Source of the DNA: Membranipora membranacea
Taxonomy: Eukaryota > Bryozoa > Gymnolaemata > Cheilostomatida > Membraniporidae
Direction of reading: 5' to 3'
Assembly (NCBI GenBank): GCA_914767715.1
Contig: OU612071.1
Location: 17,418,948 to 17,482,947 of the forward strand
DNA length: 64,000 nucleotides
Shown here: piece after piece, positions 49,228-61,300 of the stretch
Numbering within the stretch: the stretch's first letter is position 1
Layout of the letters: the number at the start of each line of letters is the position of its first letter
The notes under the pieces: model-generated
What the model saw: only the letters and a program-made list of their open reading frames with translations
Told to the model about the DNA's origin: nothing
The model's database searches: none
Position numbers and translations under genes: made by a program

Positions 49228-49632
49228 CCGATTCTGATGGTCTGTATATTGGATTAGCCATCTGTTTTGCTCCTCCTGCAATAATAATGCTATAATATGT
49301 TTAGATTTGCTGAGTTGTGCACATTCTAGAATTATTTCATATTTTTGAAAGCTTATTATCTGAATCCAAAGAGCTATAAAGGAATGTTCACCAAATTTGT
49401 CATGCGTGCCTTTTCCTGATAACTGGTTGGTATGCCACGAGAAATTAGGGAAAACTTACCAGAAGCAAAATTGTGATATGTTGTGAATGGGTCTTTATAG
49501 ATGGGGATTATTTCACATTTATAATTTTTCACATGCCTTGTTGAGGTATGACAAAGCCTGATGAAAAATCTGGCCAGAATGGTGATATCATCCTCAATAT
49601 AGCGAGAGTTAAACTGACTAGCGGAATGTGGA
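49228..49632 (-). other. Possible exon pair, unassigned
   Basis: A minus-strand stretch from a repeated TTCTCAG acceptor (about 49,632) to a GTAAGT donor (about 49,460) encodes RYIEDDITILARFFIRL and IYKDPFTTYHNFASG. It can be joined in phase to a 47-bp exon (49,274-49,228) encoding KQMANPIYRPSES before another donor. The NPxY motif would suit a receptor tail. I could not extend it in either direction and it does not join in phase to the LRR-caspase exons. Confidence 0.25.
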
Positions 49633-50365
49633 ACTGAGAACTGAGAACTGAGAACCAAATTCTATGAAGCACAACCTAGGGGGGGATACTTTGTGCCGAT
49701 ACCTAACCATCGGACCCAACCCACAACTTAGATTGTTAATCAATATTAAGCGGTGTCCTAAATTTCAAAGTTTTTTATCACTCAGCTACTTAAATAAAAA
49801 TAGGCTATGATTTCAGCACAGTATAAATTGCTGAACCCATTGTTACCATGAATTGATCGGCAGTTCGGAGTCACGGTTTGAATACACAATGGGAACTAGG
49901 ATTCTGTGTTTTAGCAGCAACATATCGGTTATATGGATCTCCTATGTTCCCATCTATAGTTTGATAGCAAATATTATTTAGTTTAGGCGGGAGGTTACTG
50001 AGCAACAGCGGTGTGATTGTGACTTGTAATTGGAAAATGAAGATAAAAATTGGACCGTCTAATGCAAATAATTTACTAATTTCCTTGGATAAGAGGAAAG
50101 AGGCACGGAGAGGATTGGTAGACTAGGGTGTGAGGGCCTGTTCGGCAACAAATGGAAGGGGTTCACCATGAGGGATATGTTGGGGTGTTATATCTGAGCC
50201 ACTGTATCTCACAACTAGGAGCAAGAAGCCAACACTTGAAACAGGAAACTGACAAGTTAAAAGTAGGGCAATAATTATGAATCCTGTACCGTCATACAAA
50301 CCAATTAAAAACTTTTAGAAAACCTCAATAAATAAATAAATAAAATTAAATTAGTTGCACTTGAA

Positions 50366-51385
50366 TAGACAGTTTTCTGAGCTCCGATTAAGGCCTCAAT
50401 TAGGAGTTGTCCTCTCTCCAGTTTGGTACTTTTAAAGAGGGGTGCGGGTTAGATTCATTTTCCCCCATCCCTATCCAGGTTGATAGATCACCCAATTGTG
50501 ATTATGTACATGTGCTCAAATTTGGCACCATATACATCATAACAATTTGTTTACATTTATAAGCAAGAATATGAGGTCATACGTAGGACTCTCATAAACA
50601 ATGCTCTATCAATCAATAATGACTGATTTAAATTTAGCAATTTTTCACAGTAATTAGTTATTATTTTTGAAAATCATGATATCTACACATTTCTCAACTA
50701 TATTTGACTTTGCTGATTGATTTTTGAAATATATTTTCTTTTTTTAATAGAAAATTAGATATGAAAAAGTGTAGGAATACAATCATTTTGAGTTCAGTTT
50801 ATAGTTAAATGACAGGTTCACAATGTGTGCCACAGCAGGTGCACTGCAAATATTGATTTTCTAGTGAATTATAAATCAATAGATCATTAATCATCATGAT
50901 CTACTATATTAAATAAGGATCAATGTAGCCTGTCTTGACAAGACATGCTATGCTCCGTGTAATTACCGTGATCTCATGAGTTTTTAGGATTTAATTTTGA
51001 GCATAGCAAATTGGTAAAAGTGAGTCTCATAAAAAACTTTTGGTCCGTATTATTACTCCCCGCACAAGTAAATCCCTGTACTAGACTACCAAGTGTCTAC
51101 AATTTATGCTGGATCTGAATTACACTCCGTCATTAACCCACGCCGCATAGGAAAAACGTGCTGAAAGAGGGCTATCACGCAAGCCGTTTATGTTAGGATA
51201 AGAATGATTTTTGATTCAGAATCAGAATCTGTACTATTTAAAGTCATTTTCAACCTAACACAAGCGGTTTTCAAGATAACCCTCTTTTCAGCACGTTTCT
51301 CCTATGAGGCGGTTAAAAGTAACAAACTGGAGAGAGGACAACTCCGAATTAAGGCCTAAATCAGAGCTTGGAAAACTGTCTATAC
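50366..51385. repeat. Inverted-repeat region with an inner MITE
   Basis: The block around TTGTCCTCTCTCCAGTTTG (50,400) recurs inverted at 51,325-51,350. Within it a smaller element at about 51,137-51,314 has 58-bp inverted arms containing AACGTGCTGAAAGAGGG. The stretch GTTGATAGATCACCCAATT at 50,479 also recurs in direct orientation at 51,511. No coding capacity. Confidence 0.7.
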
Positions 51386-51597
51386 ATATATCAGGGGGGT
51401 TCGAACAAGAAATTGTAATAGGCAAATCAAATATAAAATACTTGTTTTGGTCTAAGCGACAAGACATTTCACGGCAGTAATTACTATGTCTAAAATCATT
51501 TACAAACAAGTTGATAGATCACCCAATTCTGATCAAAACAATTTTTTTGTTTACATTTATAGCAAGAATATGATCACTGCTGATTTTAGGAGGAACA

Positions 51598-51705
51598 CAA
51601 ATACATACATACATACATACATACATGCATACATACATGCATACATACATACATACATGCATACATACATACATACATACATGCATGCATGCATGCATAC
51701 AATGA
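51598..51705. repeat. Tetranucleotide microsatellite
   Basis: About 26 units of ATAC/ATGC, with the ATGC variants interspersed. Confidence 0.95.
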
Positions 51706-52172
51706 AACCCATTGAGAGTGCATGAAAAGTATAAAACTATGACTTTGCTTTATTTACGGTGCATTTTGAAGATATGCCAAGGTATCTCAGGTTTGGCCTT
51801 AGACTACTGAACACTTTTCTTTGTCCGATATCAGACGCATGGATTGTTTTAACAATGTTGAACTGATTGGTTGTGACTGAATTGTGTCCGCCCCTTTCAT
51901 AAATACAGTCACTGGCACCAGGGAGAATTCCATTCTCCCTGCTGGCACCAACGTTAAAAACTACTTAATCTCTTCACTTTTTCATATCAAAATATGTGTG
52001 CAGGCTTGCATCATTTAGCTCTCGCAACCGATGTGTCCTATCAATTCAAATCTCTTTATTAGCAGTTTATGTAGAGGAGTTCAGCCAATAGACCTAATAA
52101 ATAACCTAGCGCTTATGCACTGAGGCATTTAATTGTAGATTAAGCAACAACATTGAATTGTGTAGAATAAAG

Positions 52173-52876
52173 CACAGAGTAAGGATATACAGAGGGGCCA
52201 CTTCAATGATCGTTATAGTGCCTGCGGTTTCTATCCACTGGGGAAAATTCATCAATCTGGCCACCTGCCAATTTCAGAATATATATAAGTTACAGTGGAG
52301 TTTTGTCATGCAGACATAGCCACCATTGATAGGTCATAATTCATTCTGTATTTATCCTAAAGACTGATTTCCAACTTTTCTGAAATATCCAATCTTCAAG
52401 CTATACATCATATTATTGTCATTTTTTGCTAGGATACATAGGCTATGGGTAATCCAGGTTTTTAAAATGAGTTTTATCATATAGATTTACATGGGGGTTA
52501 GGTCAATGCACGGACATGTCCTAATTTTGATGACCAGCCTTCTATCAACTGTCACATGTAAATCTATATGATATAACTCATTTTAAAAACCTGGATTACT
52601 CTTAGCCTATGAATCCTAGCAAAAAAAGACAACAATATGGTGTATAGCTTGAAGGTTGGACATTCCAACAAAGTTGGAAATCAGTCTTTAGGATATAAAT
52701 ACAGACTGAATTATGGCCCATCAAAGATAGGGATGTCTGCAAGAAAAATGCCATTATAACATATAGAGATAATGAGTTTTTGGCATCTAGCTGTGCACAA
52801 TTTGCCCCCAGTGAATCAAATACCACAGGCACTATAACTATCATTGAAGTGTCGCTCTGTATATCCTTACTCTTTG
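52173..52876. mobile_element. Foldback element (family A), second copy
   Basis: Same inverted ends (CACAGAGTAAGGATA) and near-complementary arms as 8,940-9,642. Flanked by AATAAAG on the left and AATAAAT on the right, a probable 7-bp target duplication with one change. Confidence 0.82.
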
Positions 52877-53144
52877 AATAAATGCTGTTGAATGATGCAA
52901 ATTCTAAGTTAAAAAATACCAATAGATTCGGCAGTTTGGCGCAATCAATTTGCCTGCAAACAGAGAGCAACCTGGTGCAGATATTGCGGCCTCGCCACTC
53001 AGGCACTAAAATTTCGCCTTGCTTCGGAATGTGGCAAGTGGTAAGACATCTCATTTTATTCAACCTTTAATCATTTTAATCAACCAATCTTCAACCTAAT
53101 ATTTCTTTCGATAGAACCAACATTAAAGACATGCTTCAAGGCTG

Positions 53145-53735
53145 CTTTATTGTATCACATCTTTTTCTCAATATTTAATTCTATTATGTGGGCCATTTCC
53201 AGCTTTAGAATCCAAATATTGAGGAAGTTATGGTCTCTCAAACTTACAAGGTGACGGCAGTCAATCGGCATTAAGAATCAGTGGGGCACGCCGTGTGGGA
53301 CGTCACAACGTGTCATACTTATTATGAGTATATTCTGCTAATAATTCCACAGATAAGATGATGATCAAAACTCGACATTGAACAGGACCCGAACCCGGGA
53401 CTTTCATACCAGCAAGCAACACCGCTACCATCGCTACCATCACACCACTAGTTCTAGCTCTGTAATCCAGTAGACAATATGGATCAGATGCCTTGAGGAT
53501 CTGGGTTCGAGCCTCACTAGATCCCAGAACATTTTGATTATCACCTTATCTATTCGTATATCATAATAATTATGACGCGTTGGGACATCCCACACGGTGT
53601 GCTCGCTGATTCCCAATGCCAATTCAAGGTGATCACTTGAAGGTTTGAGAGGCCATAACAATATTTGGATTCTAAAGCTGGAAATCGCTCACATGATAAA
53701 ATAAAATATGGAGAATAAGATGTGATGCAAAATGC
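53145..53735. mobile_element. Palindromic element with tRNA-like B boxes facing each other
   Basis: The arms (about 53,145-53,330 and 53,560-53,735) are inverted copies with shared words such as CCGTGTGGGA. Inside lie two B-box-like words in opposite orientation: GACCCGAACCCGGGAC at 53,385 (minus) and CTGGGTTCGAGCC at 53,502 (plus). The outer arm also occurs alone at 9,916-10,044. Confidence 0.65.
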
Positions 53736-55185
53736 CTTAAACTAAGTCTTTAAAATGATTACAAGAAGCTATTGATTTGATGGAAATTTCCAAGCTCAAA
53801 ACATGATCAGAATTTATCAAGTAATTGTAATTGTTGATAGCAAGTAAACTGACTACACCTTTGCTGCAACCCAATCCAATGGCATAACAATACCCACAAT
53901 AAAGTGCCTCACTTATGCTGTATATAGTATCAAACAACAAATACATCTGTTAGGGCGGAAGGAACAATTTTTGAACAACCCTTTGCAATGAGCGACGATC
54001 ATGGCAAATAACCAGGTCATGGACACCAACAAACGAAATAGGTAAAACTGCAAAATATATCTCACTTACCGACTCTGACAATGTCTCTGTGTACGTAGAT
54101 TTAATATTGAAAGCCTCCACCTCAGTCAGCCTCTACTCTCAGAATATCTAAAACCTTGTAGTTTGTTTAGCTCTTTCATTATATTTAATCCTTTGTTTAA
54201 TATCGTACATACGGGGAGTCCCCTTCTTTTGTGACAAGTTTTTAGAGCATTATTCTTTTTTAGTATTGCTTATTCAGGACTTTTGTTTGCAGCTACTTTT
54301 GTTTGATGTGATAGGATCAGGTAACACTTCTACTTAGAGACTGGGCAGGCATAAGATCAATATGTCATATTGTTATTTCGTCTGAAAAATACAATATTAT
54401 TTCTCCTGTGTCAAACATCATTGCCCCCTATACTGCCATGAGAAAATCTAACCCTTGGAGGGAGTTGATCATATGTTTTTGCAATGTGCTGTATCAGCAT
54501 ACATTTCCACTCATAGCGACCTTCATCTATTTCCAGGGGACCGATGGGCGGGGGCAAAAGATTTGTGAGATAAAAGAAACAACTTGTCCCTCGGTAGTTG
54601 AACAGCGATATATGAATTATGTACAAGTTTCTCAAATGTGTATTCGGCTAGGATCTAGTGAGATTTAGTCTCATTTCAGTTCCTGTGCTGATATATATAT
54701 ATATATATATCGGCTTCTTCTAGATTTTCTTGGTATGGGCCAATATGTGAAGTTTGGTGTTCGCATGCAAAAGCAAACAGGATTCCTCTGCGGAACCATG
54801 GCACAGTTTGTTTCGTGTCGGATCCAAACAGTCTTCTTGTACAGGAAGCAGGCCACTTCCAGCATCCTTCACCTCAGCTGGAACTTATCCACACTCTGTG
54901 ACTGTTCACATAATATGAATACGAATGATGATCAGGTGGTGTGTTTTGTTGTATTCCAATAATTTTGAAACTCAAGAAACGAACAACACTGGGAGATATC
55001 ATTGCACGTTGAAGCATACATGAAATAAAGCCCAAAACTATCAAATATATTTCTTCAGCTAGAAAAGCCTAAGAACAGCTAAATTTTACAATCGGGACAA
55101 ACATTTCTGAGTTATCAAAGTCAGGCATCGCTGAAATGATCACTCAGTGATGCCTGGGGAAGGAGAATGTGGTGTCAGAAAGATG
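53736..55185. other. No supported gene
   Basis: Several overlapping open frames on both strands at 54,400-54,960 have no recognisable motif. An AT dinucleotide run lies at 54,693-54,711. A possible donor follows a minus-strand STYTETLSES reading at about 54,070, but no exon can be completed. Confidence 0.4.
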
Positions 55186-56342
55186 TGTGTACCAGTGGTA
55201 CTTTTGTAAGGGATAATGAAGTGGAGCTCTTACTTATTTATAATTTTTAATTCATAAATCCTCTCAGCCGGCAAGGTTTAGCCAGCAACCTTCTGTAGAG
55301 GTTGCCAATGGGCAGCTTTATTGTTAGCCAATATCCTCTGACATCACCTGTCTTTGATAGGTATGCCAGAGGGAGCCAGATATCCCCATTTCCCAGCAAC
55401 AGATATAATTGGTTGTAGATGCTTCTGCTTTTATACTCTATTTTCTTGCCATTGGCGGTTGCAGAAATAACTTTTCTGGACTGACAACACATAGCCAACA
55501 CTCAAATATTAGTGTATTTACCATCTATTAGCATGGCTCCAGCATGAGAACAGTTTACTCCCCATTGTTTTCGACAGGGCTCTCAACCACTCAGGTTTAG
55601 CCCGAGTTACTCAGATTTTTGGGTTCAACTCAGGCTACTCAGGGGATTTTAGAATGTAAGCTAAAAACTCAGATTTCGCTCGTTGGCAGAGATGAATAAT
55701 ATATAAACAATGCTAAATGTTGCCTTACAATAATTTATGCCATATTATTAATGAATGATCCAGTATTAGATTCTAGTTGTGATAAGCTATGTAAATAATA
55801 CTGCACTGGCTATACTAATAATGCCTCTCATTGAACTCACTGTAATAATACTCTCACTGCACTGACTATTCAATTCATTTCCAAAGAGATTATTATGGTT
55901 AAATAGAAATTGGAATTTTAGAAATGTTAAAAAAGTGATTTTGCAGGTGAACCGGATAAATCCAGGCAATGATTTCAAAAGCATCACATTACATTAATTA
56001 TGCCTTTCTACCCTGGCGCCTTTAAATCAATATTTTTACAAACATCATATTTTAACATCATGGGGATTCATTTTCACCTGTGGCAACGGCCTTGGTTAGT
56101 CCATAATTATGAATTGGTTCATCTGGATCAAATCTAAAATTATTTACGATTTTATATTTACAAGAAATGCTCTAGGTTTTTATTGATTTACTTGCTATCA
56201 CAAACATGAAATGTTGCGAGAAAAGGATGCATATACTTTGTCAATAAAGGAACTTGCTACTAGAGTATGGAACTTGCATTTGAGGGCATCGCTCTAGAAA
56301 ATTGTGTATGATGTGATCAAGGAGTTGTCTTTAACAATTAAA

Positions 56343-56570
56343 TTAAAAACTTTCCTTAGTAATTCCTTGTCTATGGTACATATGCTCGTGTGCAAAACAG
56401 GCAGACAATAAATACATAAAGAGGGAAACTACACAACTTTTGAACATCATGAAAGCTAATGGCTTTGAACTTAGATGCAACATTTTTTTAACAACATACA
56501 TTTTTTGACTTGCTTTGCCAGCTATTCTTTGCACATAATCTTCACAAATCTCAGGTGTTTCACCCGACAA
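56343..56570 (-). mobile_element. Possible LINE reverse-transcriptase tail
   Basis: Encodes DYVQRIAGKASQKMYVVKKM and then FMMFKSCVVSLFMYLLSACF, a pattern (helix with KAS.(K/R)(L/M)Y, then a SxxxYxxSxxF strand) resembling the end of CR1/jockey-type enzymes. Short and degenerate. Confidence 0.35.
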
Positions 56571-56724
56571 TATTTCGGTGCAATCTCAGGCGTACCCTCA
56601 GCTGTTTATGCTCAGGGCGTTTTACACCTTTAAAATACCACTATGCGACATGCTAATATCAAAACTCAGGTTTCGAATCCTCCCAGGCTCAGAGCCCTGC
56701 TTATCCAGGGAATAAAAAAAATTG

Positions 56725-56786
56725 AAGTGGAGCTCAGCTCCACTTCAAGAAGAGTGTTTATAACCAAGTGGAGCTGAGCTCCACTT
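56725..56786. other. Twin perfect hairpins
   Basis: Two perfect palindromes with the same arm, GAAGTGGAGCT-C-AGCTCCACTTC and AAGTGGAGCT-G-AGCTCCACTT, about 18 bp apart. They lie just inside the right inverted end of the element above. Confidence 0.9.
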
Positions 56787-57523
56787 ACTCACTGTACAAA
56801 AGTACCACTGGTGTGTACCATCTGAAACTTTTGACTCTTGCATTTTCCTCAATAATTGATGAATATAGGGGTGTTGTTTTGGTATTTTTTGAAGGCATGG
56901 TTTCAACCGTTTTGAGCCAGGTATGACCAGGATCTTGTTGAACGCAGGGTATCAGCTGTTTTGACTCAGACATCTACAAACTCAGACAACTCAGACAACA
57001 ACAAACACCATGACCTCAGAAAATCTAGCCATTACATAAGGATAAAAACATTATGCGTCATGTGGTATTTTCAGAAAAACTTAATAACTGCTATTAGATA
57101 GTCAAACCCCCTCAAACCAATGAACTTGGAGTTTGTTGCTCAAACGCTCGACACATTGTAACTTGTAGGTAATAATGGTTTAAGCCGCTCTTTTAAAACC
57201 ACACCTTCTTAGAGCATGACCAAATTCAATATTTTTTTACTGCTACTTATTGCTGTTCATCATTTCACACACTGGTCCCCCTCCCAACTGCCCTGCTGTT
57301 ACATCTGAAAAAAAAAAAGATTCTGATATCTTAAGAATTGTCTTCCCTTGTAAAAACAAGAGTTGTTCTTTCGTTGCCAATGACATAAGAATCGACCTAT
57401 TTCTAAATAAGCCAATTATTGAGTTCGGATCAGACTCTGAGCCAATCATATTTCACATCCTGTTCTAGCAAAACATTCTTTTTCATTCTATCAAATAAGT
57501 TTCTAAAAATACAATTTATTTCA

Positions 57524-57628
57524 GGATCACCCCAGTTTCTCTACAAGTCTGCTATACTAAGAGTTTTACCTAATCTTGATACTTTGACCGAGTACAGGAG
57601 ACTGTCATCAGTCTGCTCAGATAAATAG
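57524..57628 (+). CDS. Possible terminal exon of an LRR protein
   Basis: After a good acceptor (TTTATTTCAG) the frame reads SPQFLYKSAILRVLPNLDTL and TEYRRLSSVCSDK to a TAG. The pattern YKSAILRVLPNLDTL is that of the cap that closes leucine-rich-repeat domains (Y-R-x3-L-x2-LP-x-L-x2-L). No preceding LRR exons were found on this strand, so the gene is unproven. Confidence 0.3.
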   Translation, partial: GSPQFLYKSAILRVLPNLDTLTEYRRLSSVCSDK

Positions 57629-57630
57629 CT

Positions 57631-58352
57631 GTTATCAAGGTAAAAACTTTGTCCAAAAAGAGAGAATATAACATAACATTTTTAAACATCTGGTAGTGTT
57701 AGTTCACCAGCCAGTACTGAGTACTACCTTCAGCTTACTACTACTGCTATTAGAACACAGAGTAGAACCTACATCAAAACATAATTCTGAGAGGTACAGT
57801 TGGTACAGTGCTGTCGAGCGAACCTTCACTGCACCCACTTTGTTCTTGCGCACCACCTTAAAATGTAAATGTAATTGTGCGTTTATATGGCTTGAAAACC
57901 ATTAGCACATCACTAGAAGAAGAAGAAGAAAGAAGAAGAAGGTTGATTGACACAAATGGTTATTTTTGGAGCTATATACAAAAATACAAAGGCTTGACCG
58001 GAACCCTTTGAATTGCATCAATAACTAAACTAAAGAAAAGATTAAAGAGTTACATTAAACTAACCATTTTGTGTCAATAAATTTAATCATTTAATAGGAT
58101 AGTGGAGACAGGACTTGGTTAATATTTACCTAGCAATGTCTTCTCATTGATTGAATACACTATTGTGTAGGCGGTACTCAGTAGAGTAGTCAAAGCAACC
58201 TTTACCGGTTCATAGCTCTCATATTTGTAAGCTTACACCTTAGGCTATATAGCTCTTGTATTTGACAAACATGGCCATCTTATGATCACTAATACATGTA
58301 ATACATATAATACATATATCATGATTTTAATTGCCATTTTGTAGAACACACA
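57631..58352. promoter_or_regulatory. Region upstream of PPP6C
   Basis: No gene seen. A GAA-rich run lies at 57,916-57,942. The PPP6C start codon is at 58,353; a TAG just before AACACACA at 58,341-58,343 looks like an acceptor, so the 5' UTR may be spliced. No promoter motif can be named with confidence. Confidence 0.3.
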
Positions 58353-61300
58353 ATGGCCGACATTGATAAGTGGGTAGATATTGCCAAAGAGTGTAGATAT
58401 CTCAACGAAACAGATCTCAAGGTAGGTGATTACTGCATTTTAGGGTGGAAAAACATTCAACGGAAAGCTTCCAAGGCACAAGCAACTTCTACAAAAATTC
58501 CTGTGGGAAAAAATTGGCACAGTTCCTGGTCACATTTCCAGACATATTTTTTTCGCTCTCAATCTGATACTCATACTTCATCTTTTGGCTCCTCACAACA
58601 TGTTCAGCAAGGTTGCAGAACGGTGACAGCATACATTGATGCAATCCTTATAGCACCCACTAGTCCTAAACAGCTTAGGGTGTCTTGAGTGCTGTAGGTC
58701 TTAGGCATGCCATATAGAGCTCTTACACTGATGCGGCATTGTTGTGACATTGTACTACACCAAACAAAAGCGGTTACCCATTCCTAAGATTGACCTGTCA
58801 ATCATACCTTGATTACAGCACCTGTGTGACCATGTATGCTCTCTGCTGTTGGAAGAATCTAATGTACAACCTGTCTCTTCACTGTGTGTGGTGATATACA
58901 CGGTCAATTCTACGATCTCAAAGAGCTCTTTGTCAAAGGAGGTAAGTTTGACTTTATGGTTTTCTAGCCCTTTGTTTGTACCACTTTTTTTTGCACTTCT
59001 CACTTGTACCATCTACACCGTCATAACTCAGATGGATGATCATGGTTGCACATCAGTGCATCATTGAAGCTTTCAACTAATCCATTTACTTAGATTCATT
59101 GATACTCAATAATAACAATCATTTGTTGTACACAAGGTTATAGTTCCATACATTCCAGTTATTGACCCACAGGTAGCCCTATTTGTACCGCGGAGTAAAA
59201 TAGTTGTTGCTTATTTTATGCTTATGCGGGGAGTACTTTGTCTAATTTACTGTTGATGATGACGTTTTACAGGAAGTTTACCAGAGACAAACTACATCTT
59301 CATGGGAGATTTTGTGGATAGAGGCTATTTCAGTTTCGAGACACTAACCTATCTTATGGCTTTGAAAGCAAAGTAAGTTTTGTATCTATACATGGAAATC
59401 AAAACTCACGTTCATTTGTAGTCTCGCTACCTTGTGAGAAACCTCGCTGTTACTTTTTTTTCTATATCAGTATGGGTCTACGGACTGTATACTGATGTGG
59501 CACAGGATCAATTGAGGTCAGATGCCCTTCCTGACAAAATACCTCCCGATTGAAATAAGCCCATGCCTTTTGCCCCACCCATTTCACGATTGCCACTCCC
59601 TTTTTGTATCTATGCAAATGTTGCACATATTTGGTAGGGTCAGATAAATAGGTGATTATTATCAATCCATGAACATGGGAAACTTATTTGGATGGGTCAT
59701 TGTTGAAATTTCATAGTTGATGTCCTGTCATGAAATGCATCAACCACCCAACTCCGCAGAAATAGCAGCCATGTCTTTGAAACTGAAAATCCCAACAATA
59801 TCGACATATGTTATATCATATGAAATTTCCAGTCCTACACATAATGAATCCTCCTAAAGTCACAAAACGACACTTGCTACCAGGTTGAAGTCTTCTGGCT
59901 TTAATTTCACATACAGGCCTCTCTTTCACAGAGTCTGCAGTATATGACTTTATTTGTGACTACAAATTTTAGTTAGTGTATTTTCTTTCAGATACCCGGA
60001 TAAGATAACTTTACTCAGAGGTAATCACGAAAGTAGACAAATCACGCAAGTCTACGGATTCTACGGTCAGTATATCGGTGATTGTATTGTGTTTACCCAT
60101 CAATAATATACAGAAAGGAATCATACATTAGCACCCTGTAGCTTGAAATGTTAGCCTTAGTACCTGGGCAACTCATAATGGATAATATGAGTTTTCCAAT
60201 TACTTATTTCAACATCATTTTAGATATGTTGTGAATCCTTGATTGTTGCATCGGCTGAGAAATTCAAAAATTCAAATTTTAGTATTGGCATTGGCCATAT
60301 TAGGCTTCTGTCTGCAATCATGCCCTCCGAACTGATAAAAGGATAAACATGAAGTGGTCTCCTCAATTATACTATAGCTCTTAGGGATGCCCCGTATATT
60401 TATGTCATCTTTTGATGCCCTCAGGCTATATGAGTATGTAGCTTTTTAACAGCACAACGTTTGGGTTATATAGTTTTGCATGTGTATATCTGATTAATAA
60501 GTTCCTGTAGCTTGAGATCAATCAGGAGGAATTAGGTGTAGCGACCAACATAAATTTCCATAATTTAGGGTCGGCACACCATGAGGTACTCAAACTAAAC
60601 TTGACTCTAGCCATCAGAGATACACAGGCTAACAGTTTAATCTCGATGTCAATGTGGGTGTACAGTGATGCTCTTGTTGAACTATTCATACATAACCCTA
60701 GCTCGCCCACTCCTACCTAGGGTAATGGCAATAAAGTTTATTATTTATATTGATTGTCATTCTTGTTCTACAGATGAATGTCAGAATAAGTACGGTAACG
60801 CTAACGCCTGGAGGTACTGCTGTAAAGTATTCGATCTTCTAACAGTCGCTGCTGTAAGTTAATGTCCAACTTACAGTGTAGTTGTTTTGCTTCACAGCAA
60901 ACTCCTTCCGGGCATCTGAAGATGTCACATGACTCATGCTTAGTTATTAGCCAATAGGAATTCAGTATCAGTGGTACATATAATCATGAGGAAATCAAGC
61001 GTGTCATCATTAGCTTACATCAACTAAGACTTGAATTGAAGCTGCAGCTAGACATCGGTGTATTTGAGAGGCTACCAAGGGGCCCCTAATTTTTCAAATG
61101 CAATGAAAATTTGAACATGTGTGTAAAAGACTCTAGCGCACAACATGGTGTTAATGATTTGGCGACCTTTAAGGTAGCTCCTCCCTCCTTACACTTTGAC
61201 GATTTGGCCATTTAATAAAAGACAATGCCTCTGCTTACTATGCAAGTTGACTGTAGCGACTGTCAACCTAACACAGACAGAAGATAATACCAAAATACCA

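Larger units (their letters stand above)
55190..56815. mobile_element. Nested elements with 18-bp inverted ends
   Basis: ACCAGTGGTACTTTTGTA at 55,191-55,208 recurs inverted at 56,795-56,812, each followed inward by AAGTGGAGCT. Inside is a second element, 55,574-56,699, with family D ends (CAGGGCTCTCAACC and CCAGGCTCAGAGCCCTG). Inside that a minus-strand frame near 56,343-56,570 recalls the end of a LINE reverse transcriptase. Confidence 0.6.

Noticed and set aside
45853-49274. Joining the 49,274-49,228 exon to 45,939-45,853 as more 5' exons of the LRR-caspase gene
   Set aside because: The frame supported by the preceding 49.6-kb exon ends in phase 0, but the next exon needs phase 2, so they do not belong together on present evidence.
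51486-51725. Protein with Tyr-Ile-His repeats
   Set aside because: This is the translated ATAC/ATGC microsatellite.
52602-53063. 153-codon minus-strand ORF as a gene
   Set aside because: It runs through the right arm of the foldback element at 52,173-52,876, and the translated sequence is repeat-derived.
55247-55501. Minus-strand ORF with GDIWLPLAYLSKTGDVRGYW as a host exon
   Set aside because: No acceptor or donor gives a join, it lies within a nested transposon, and no family is recognised.
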